Assembly (NCBI GenBank): GCA_019636195.1
Contig: JAHBYA010000011.1
Coordinates: 79,242 to 143,241, forward strand
Origin: Planctomycetota bacterium
GTDB taxonomy: Bacteria > Planctomycetota > UBA8742 > UBA2392
Reading direction: 5' to 3'
DNA: 64,000 nt
Shown here: positions 59,289 to 64,000 of the stretch, piece after piece
Position numbering within the stretch: the stretch's first letter is position 1
Layout of the letters: the number at the start of each line of letters is the position of its first letter
Translations under genes and position numbers: made by a program
The notes under the pieces: model-generated
Told to the model about the DNA's origin: nothing
What the model saw: only the letters and a program-made list of their open reading frames with translations
Databases searched by the model: none

Positions 59289-60041
59289 TCAATCGACGGC
59301 GAGTGTTTCGCCTTCGCGCAGAAAGCGCGGGCGCCCCTGCGCGTCCAGCAGGCGCACCTGCACGACTTCGTGGCTGTGCGTCGGCACCTTGAACGCCAGC
59401 TCGATCGGCCGGCCGGCCAGGTCGGTCAGCCCGCCGCCGTCGGCGCGCTTGAGGACCTCGCGCTGCGTCTCAACGGCTTCGCTTTGCGTCAGCGTGATCG
59501 TCGCCAGCACCGGTCCCAGCCGGAAGTCGGCAACGGCATCCAGCTCTTCGACCCAGGCAAGATCACCGATCTTGTCGCCCGGCTTGTGCACAAAACGCGA
59601 AGCAAGTCGCTTGCCCTGCCGGAAGATCACGACCTCAAACAACGCGCGTTCAAGCGACCCGCCCAGCAGCGTGATGCGCGCGCTGCCGCCGACCGTGACT
59701 TCCACGGTGGGTGAAATGTCCGACGCCTGCCCGTCGCGCACAGTGCGAATCGCATAGACGTAAGTGCGACCTGCGACGACATTGTCGTCCACCCAGGTCA
59801 GGGCCGACGCATCAATCTCAGCGGCGACGGCAAACGTGCTGGATTCCTTGGTCGCGCGCAGCACCTGTATGCCGTGCGGTCTGGGCTTTGCGGGCAGCGT
59901 AAACGCAAGGCTCACGCCTTCGCCGGCGGCAAGCACCAGCGGCGCCGGGGGCTTGGACGACGGCGCCTGCCCGCCCGCGCCGTTGCCGGCCGCAAACATT
60001 GCGGCAAACACAGCCAGCAGCAGGCATGTGCGCTGAAGCAT
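59289..60041 (-). CDS. Secreted Fn3-like domain protein
   Basis: The 250-residue protein has a signal peptide (MLQRTCLLLAVFAAMFAAG) and one fibronectin-type III-like domain (residues about 40-120; ALTWVDDNVVAGRTYVYAIRTV), then a second beta-rich domain to the end (VVIFRQGKRLASRFV). No enzyme motif. CACAAT ends 6 nt before the ATG and no ribosome site is visible, so the mRNA is probably leaderless. It is divergent from mgtE. Function unknown. Confidence 0.65.
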   Translation of the reverse strand: MLQRTCLLLAVFAAMFAAGNGAGGQAPSSKPPAPLVLAAGEGVSLAFTLPAKPRPHGIQVLRATKESSTFAVAAEIDASALTWVDDNVVAGRTYVYAIRTVRDGQASDISPTVEVTVGGSARITLLGGSLERALFEVVIFRQGKRLASRFVHKPGDKIGDLAWVEELDAVADFRLGPVLATITLTQSEAVETQREVLKRADGGGLTDLAGRPIELAFKVPTHSHEVVQVRLLDAQGRPRFLREGETLAVD

Positions 60042-60110
60042 GCGCTGATTGTGGCTTGTGGATCGTTGCGGGGAAATGCCTAATCCGCCCTGCAACGCGA
60101 GGGATTGCCC

Positions 60111-61487
60111 ATGAAACTGGCGCAACTCATCAAGCCCGAGATCGCTGAAATGCTGCGCTCGGGCGATTACTCGGGCTTTCGCACGCTGTCAGAAGAGTTC
60201 CACGCGGCCGACATGGCCGAGATACTTGAGCACGTGCCGAACGACAAACTACTGGTCGCCTTTCTGGCGCTGGCCCGCGACCGCCAGGCCGAGATTTTCG
60301 AGTACATTGCGCCCGACAGCCAGACCCGCCTGCTGAACGAGTTCAAGCCCGAAGTACTTTCCCGCCTGCTGAACGAGCTGTCCGACGACGCGCGCACCGA
60401 CTTGCTGCGCGAACTGCCCGGCCCGGTCACCCGCCGTCTGGTCGAGGTGCTGAACCCCGACGAGCGCAAGCAGGCACTGGCGCTGCTGGGCTACCCCGAA
60501 AACAGCGCCGGCCGCCTGATGACGCCCGAGTTCCTGCACGTCAGCGCCACAGCCACCGCCGCCGACGTGCTGGCTAAGGTGCGACGCTACGCCGACGAAG
60601 TGGAAACAGTGTACGTGATCTACGTGATCGACGCGTCGCAGCGGCTGGTCGGCACCATCAGCCTGCGCGATGTCGTGATTGCCGAGCCGTCCGCAGTGGT
60701 TAACGACTTCATGACCGGCAACGTGGCGTTTGTTCACACCACGGACAACCGCGAACGCGCGCTGGCGTTGCTGCGTGAGTACGACCTGCTGGCCCTGCCG
60801 GTGGTGGACTCACAGGATCGGCTGGTGGGCATTGTGACCTTCGACGATCTGGCCGACGTTGCTGAAGAGGAAGCGACCGAAGACATTCTGAAGATGCACG
60901 GCGTTGTTACCCGCCGCGACGACTACTTTGACGCCACCCTGTTCAAGAAGTACCGCAGCCGCATCGTGTGGCTGCTGGCGCTGGTGGTGGTGGGTGCCGC
61001 CAGCGTGCTGATCCAGCAGGAATACAACCCTATCCTCACGCAACTGCCGTTGCTGGCGGCGTACATCACGTTGCTGGCGGCCAGCAGCGGCAACGTGGGC
61101 ACGCAAAGCGCAGGCATCCTGATCCGGGCCGTCAGCACACCCGACATTGAACCCAAACGCCGCTGGCGCATCTTTGCCCTTGAGGTTGCCGTCGGCGTGG
61201 GCCTGGCGCTTACCCTGGCGGGTGCTGCCGCAACGCTGGTGTTGCTGCGCGGAGCCGAGGCGCCGTCACTGGCCGGCCACGAAGTTCACGAGGTCGCGTT
61301 GATCCTGGGCTTGGCCATGTTCGCCGCCATCATGACCAGCAACACGCTGGGCGCGCTGATCCCGCTGGTCATGAAGAAGCTGAAAGTGGACCCGGCGGTA
61401 GCCGCCGGGCCGTTCATCACAACCGCCGCGGACATCGTGACCGTGCTGATCTACTTCAACATCGCAGCGGCAATGATTGCGGGGTAG
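60111..61487 (+). CDS. mgtE: MgtE-type magnesium channel
   Basis: The 458-residue protein moves Mg2+ across the inner membrane. It has the cytoplasmic N domain of helices (ELSDDARTDLLRELPGPVTRRLVEVL), two CBS domains (about 130-255: YPENSAGRLMTPEFLHV; VNDFMTGNVAFVHTTDN) that sense Mg2+, then five membrane helices with LAASSGNVGTQSAG, which includes the N-x-G-T-Q pore motif, and ITTAADIVTVLIYF. GAGGGA lies seven bases before ATG 60111. Length is typical. Confidence 0.95.
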   Translation: MKLAQLIKPEIAEMLRSGDYSGFRTLSEEFHAADMAEILEHVPNDKLLVAFLALARDRQAEIFEYIAPDSQTRLLNEFKPEVLSRLLNELSDDARTDLLRELPGPVTRRLVEVLNPDERKQALALLGYPENSAGRLMTPEFLHVSATATAADVLAKVRRYADEVETVYVIYVIDASQRLVGTISLRDVVIAEPSAVVNDFMTGNVAFVHTTDNRERALALLREYDLLALPVVDSQDRLVGIVTFDDLADVAEEEATEDILKMHGVVTRRDDYFDATLFKKYRSRIVWLLALVVVGAASVLIQQEYNPILTQLPLLAAYITLLAASSGNVGTQSAGILIRAVSTPDIEPKRRWRIFALEVAVGVGLALTLAGAAATLVLLRGAEAPSLAGHEVHEVALILGLAMFAAIMTSNTLGALIPLVMKKLKVDPAVAAGPFITTAADIVTVLIYFNIAAAMIAG

Positions 61488-61494
61488 CCAAAGG

Positions 61495-62640
61495 CTACTC
61501 GCCGCGGATGATGAAGTTCAGGATCAGGGCGGTGACCACCACATTGGCCAGGCTGATCGGGATCAGCTTCTTCCAGCCCAGGTTCATCAACTGGTCAAAG
61601 CGGAAGCGCGGCAGCGTCCAGCGCACCTGCACGTAGATCCACAGGAAGATCGCAACCTTGGCGCTGAAGATCAGCGGCCCGGCCAGGCTTGCCAGGAACG
61701 TCCCCGGCGTGGGGTTGATGCCTGGCAGCGTCCAGCCGCCCAAAAACAGCGTCACGATCAGCGCCGACTGGATGATCATGCCGAAGTATTCGCCCAGGAA
61801 GAACATCGCGAACTTCATGCTGCTGAACTCGGTGTGATAGCCGCCGATCAGTTCAGCCTCGGCTTCCGGAAAGTCGAACGGCAGGCGGTTGCTTTCGGCG
61901 AACGCACACACGCAGAAAATCACGAACGCTACCGGCTGTTGAAACAGGCCCCACCGGAACACGCCACCGGCAAAGCCCTCGGGGTTGGTCTGCGCCAGCA
62001 CCATCTCGCGCAAGTCCAGCGTGCCGTACACCATGATCATGGCCAGGATCACCATGAACATCGCGGCCTCATAGCTGATCAACTGCGCACTAGCGCGCAC
62101 AGCGCCGAACATGCCGTACTTGTTGTTGCTGGCCCATCCGCCAAGGCTAAGTCCGTGCACCGCCAGGCTCAGCGCCGCCAGCGCAAACAGCACACCCACG
62201 CCAAGGTCGATAATCTGGTACTGCACAAAGAAGCTCTGGCCCGGCTCATCGCCATAAACGTAAGTAAATCCGTCGCCAAAGGGGATGACCGCAAATGCCA
62301 GCGCAATCGGCACAAACACCAGCGCCGGCGCAATCGCGAACAGCAGCTTGCTGGCGCGCGCGGGCATGAAATCTTCCTTCATCAGCAGCTTGATGATATC
62401 GGCCAGCGGCTGCAGCAGGCCGAAGAAACCCCAGCCGGCCAATGGCCCCAGCACTTTCCAGCGCGGAAAGCCCACCTTGCTGGGCCCGTCACGAAGCTGG
62501 ATCCACGCCGCCATCTTGCGTTCAAGCCAGATCATCAACGGAATCACGTTCATGATCGCCGCGAACGCGACAATCACTTTCAACGCGTTGAACAGGTAGT
62601 TCAACGGGTGGTCCGTCATCGTGAAATCGGCAAGAAACAT
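61495..62640 (-). CDS. nuoH: NADH-quinone oxidoreductase subunit H
   Basis: The 381-residue membrane subunit of complex I carries RDGPSKVGFPRWKVLGPL, QPLADIIKLLMKEDFMPA, ESNRLPFDFPEAEAELIGGYHTE (the conserved acidic loop near the quinone site), and a C-terminal RFRFDQLMNLGWKKLIP. Start: ATG 62640 has TAGATT 7 nt upstream, matching the leaderless pattern of the window; the internal ATG at 62619 is a second possibility. No other nuo gene is next to it in this window, which is unusual. Confidence 0.93.
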   Translation of the reverse strand: MFLADFTMTDHPLNYLFNALKVIVAFAAIMNVIPLMIWLERKMAAWIQLRDGPSKVGFPRWKVLGPLAGWGFFGLLQPLADIIKLLMKEDFMPARASKLLFAIAPALVFVPIALAFAVIPFGDGFTYVYGDEPGQSFFVQYQIIDLGVGVLFALAALSLAVHGLSLGGWASNNKYGMFGAVRASAQLISYEAAMFMVILAMIMVYGTLDLREMVLAQTNPEGFAGGVFRWGLFQQPVAFVIFCVCAFAESNRLPFDFPEAEAELIGGYHTEFSSMKFAMFFLGEYFGMIIQSALIVTLFLGGWTLPGINPTPGTFLASLAGPLIFSAKVAIFLWIYVQVRWTLPRFRFDQLMNLGWKKLIPISLANVVVTALILNFIIRGE

Positions 62641-62701
62641 GGCGCGCAATCTAGCGGGGCGGGGGCGGGATTCAACGGGCTTGTGGCGCTATGCTGGGGC
62701 G

Positions 62702-63811
62702 ATGGCCGCCGTGACTTCCAGCGCACTCAAAGATGCCGTCATTGCCGCCGCCCGACGGCAGGATTTCCTGAATACTGGCGTGTGTTCAGCCGCCAGGACG
62801 CCCCACGCCGACTTTCTGGATACTTGGCTGGCGCGTGGCTGGCACGGCACAATGGACTGGCTTGAACGCACGCCCGATTGGCGCAAGGACATAAGCACGC
62901 GCTACCCGTGGGCGCGCAGCTACCTGGCCATCAGCATTGACTACCCAAGCCAGCCCACACCCAACGGCATCGCCCGCTATGCCTTCGGGCCGGATTACCA
63001 TGAAGTGTACAAGCCGCGCCTGAAGCAGCTTGAGGACGACATCATCGGCATTGGCGGCCCGGGCACCCGCGCCCTGTGGTACCAGGACACCGGCCCGTTT
63101 CTGGAACGCGCAATTGCGCATCAGGCGGGCCTGGGCTGGGTGGGCAAGAACACCATGCTGATCAGCCCTGAGCGCGGAAGCTGGACCCTGCTGGCGCTGG
63201 TGCTGACCAGCCTTGAGCTGCCGCCTGACCCGCCCGGGACCGATCACTGCGGCAACTGCACACGTTGCCTGGATGCCTGCCCGACGCAGGCTTTCCCGGC
63301 GCCCTATCAACTCAATGCAAGCCGCTGCGTAAGCTACCTGACGATTGAGCACGCGGGGGCCGTGTCGCAGGAGTTGCGAGCGGAGATTGGCAACTGGCTT
63401 TACGGTTGTGATATCTGCAACGAAGTGTGCCCCTGGAACAGCAAGGCGCCAGAGATGACTCGCGAGACACCGAACATTGGCGGCTTGACGGTTGCGAAGA
63501 TTCTGACCTCCAAGCCTGAACATCTGCGCAAACGCATTGCGGGCACGCCCTTGGCCCGCACGGGCGTTGCCAAGCTGCGTGTGAACGCCGCGATTGTGGC
63601 CGGCAACCAGAAGGATGAGCGCACGCTGCCAAGCCTTGAGCAGGCCCTGCAAACGGAAGATGAGGAGTTGCAGGAGGCTGTCGTCTGGGCCTTGCGGCAG
63701 TTCAACACACCCAAGGCCAGGTCGCTGCTCGCCCGCGCGCAAAAGTATGTAACCAACGAAGAGCTGCGCGAGAGCATTATCCAAACCCTGCAACAACAAC
63801 CCCCCGCATAG
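62702..63811 (+). CDS. queG: Epoxyqueuosine reductase
   Basis: The 369-residue enzyme performs the last step of queuosine synthesis in tRNA, using cobalamin and two 4Fe-4S clusters. It has QAGLGWVGKNTMLI, the ferredoxin motif CGNCTRCLDACP (near 183-194) and the second cluster CDICNEVCPWN (near 236-246), and a C-terminal HEAT-like region. TATGCT ends 6 nt before the ATG, so a leaderless start is likely. It is divergent from nuoH and its stop codon lies in the loop of a terminator hairpin. Confidence 0.95.
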   Translation: MAAVTSSALKDAVIAAARRQDFLNTGVCSAARTPHADFLDTWLARGWHGTMDWLERTPDWRKDISTRYPWARSYLAISIDYPSQPTPNGIARYAFGPDYHEVYKPRLKQLEDDIIGIGGPGTRALWYQDTGPFLERAIAHQAGLGWVGKNTMLISPERGSWTLLALVLTSLELPPDPPGTDHCGNCTRCLDACPTQAFPAPYQLNASRCVSYLTIEHAGAVSQELRAEIGNWLYGCDICNEVCPWNSKAPEMTRETPNIGGLTVAKILTSKPEHLRKRIAGTPLARTGVAKLRVNAAIVAGNQKDERTLPSLEQALQTEDEELQEAVVWALRQFNTPKARSLLARAQKYVTNEELRESIIQTLQQQPPA

Positions 63812-63824
63812 GCGGGGGGTTGTT
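63795..63824. terminator. Bidirectional terminator overlapping the queG stop
   Basis: AACAACCCCCCGC (63795-63807) pairs perfectly with 63812-63824 around a 4-nt loop; the queG TAG is in that loop. TGTTTC follows on the plus strand, and TTGTTG on the minus strand. It can end both queG and the convergent gene at 63841. Confidence 0.8.
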
Positions 63825-63840
63825 TGTTTCACACTTATCA

Positions 63841-64000
63841 CTACGCGCGCTTGCGGCGCAGGGTTGCTGTGGCCGCGAGGCCCATCAGCGCCAGCAGGGC
63901 CAGCCAGGTGCTGCTGCCGGTTTCACAGCCGCCGCCTCCGCCGCCCTTGCCCTTCTTGCCGCCGCCCACCGTGCCGACGTTGCTGTAGCTGAAGCGCTGG
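63841..64000 (-). CDS. C-terminus of a protein with MYXO-CTERM-like sorting tail (start outside window)
   Basis: The last 52 codons of a minus-strand gene are visible, with stop at 63841. The peptide is a linker (VGTVGGGKKGKGGGGG), an isolated Cys, a hydrophobic helix (WLALLALMGLAATATL) and an RRKRA tail. The same linker, Cys, WLAL helix and basic tail occur in the 26128 gene, so the two proteins share a sorting signal. Nothing is known of the rest of the protein. Confidence 0.7.
   Translation of the reverse strand, partial: QRFSYSNVGTVGGGKKGKGGGGGGCETGSSTWLALLALMGLAATATLRRKRA

Overview
This 64 kb window is high-GC chromosomal DNA, most likely from a member of Planctomycetota or a close relative. 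That placement is an inference from gene content: a PknB-type Ser/Thr kinase with a DWG activation motif and a C-terminal formylglycine-generating-enzyme-like domain, a caspase-like lipoprotein, PDZ plus alpha-toroid (DUF6288-like) and BNR-propeller proteins, very large surface lipoproteins, and MYXO-CTERM-like C-terminal tails. There are no rRNA or tRNA genes, transposases, phage genes or CRISPR arrays that I can recognise. Housekeeping genes are spread through the window (dnaA, dnaN, icd, nadD, glnE, mgtE, nuoH, queG, yebC), so this is core chromosome and not an island.

Layout. 1-6.9 kb: a truncated HEAT-like lipoprotein, a copper-type P1B ATPase, a secreted propeller-like protein, an MBL-fold phosphodiesterase, and a C45-type acyltransferase/hydrolase whose promoter is overlapped by a perfect 31-bp palindrome. 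6.9-18.8 kb (minus strand): three overlapping genes for cell-surface signalling, in transcription order a giant Ig-like/Kelch lipoprotein, a transmembrane Ser/Thr kinase with an extracytoplasmic FGE-like domain, and a lipoprotein with a catalytically dead caspase-like domain. 19-29 kb: SDR, YebC, FHA protein, DUF6288-like protein, TPR protein, KAP P-loop NTPase, and a secreted repeat protein with a C-terminal sorting signal. 28.6-36.7 kb: a FabZ/ApeP-like hotdog protein, a GT2-DUF2062 fusion, a DUF2064 transferase and two coupled 930-residue repeat proteins. 36.7-44.2 kb: LuxR-type regulator, coiled-coil membrane protein, nadD, icd, then a MoaD-like gene followed by two tandem BNR propellers, one with a histone-H1-like tail built from 81-bp repeats.

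44.2-48.7 kb (minus strand): dnaN and dnaA, separated by 462 bp and a strong terminator, then a zinc-ribbon membrane protein, a STAS protein and a free-standing tRNA-binding domain. 48.9-64 kb: an STT3-like membrane glycosyltransferase, a TPR protein, an AhpD-like protein and a pirin, followed by two tandem anti-sigma-like membrane proteins that each carry the same ECF-type promoter (GGAACC, 16 nt, CRTCYA) with no sigma gene beside them. The window closes with glnE, an Fn3-like secreted protein, mgtE, an isolated nuoH, queG and the last codons of a second protein with the C-terminal sorting signal.

The most promising unexplained items are the lipoprotein/kinase-FGE/pseudo-caspase cassette, the MoaD-like plus BNR propeller cassette, the paired ECF promoters on orphan anti-sigma-like genes, the shared C-terminal sorting signal, and a recurrent arrangement in which a -10-like hexamer ends 6-8 nt before the start codon, which suggests frequent leaderless transcripts.
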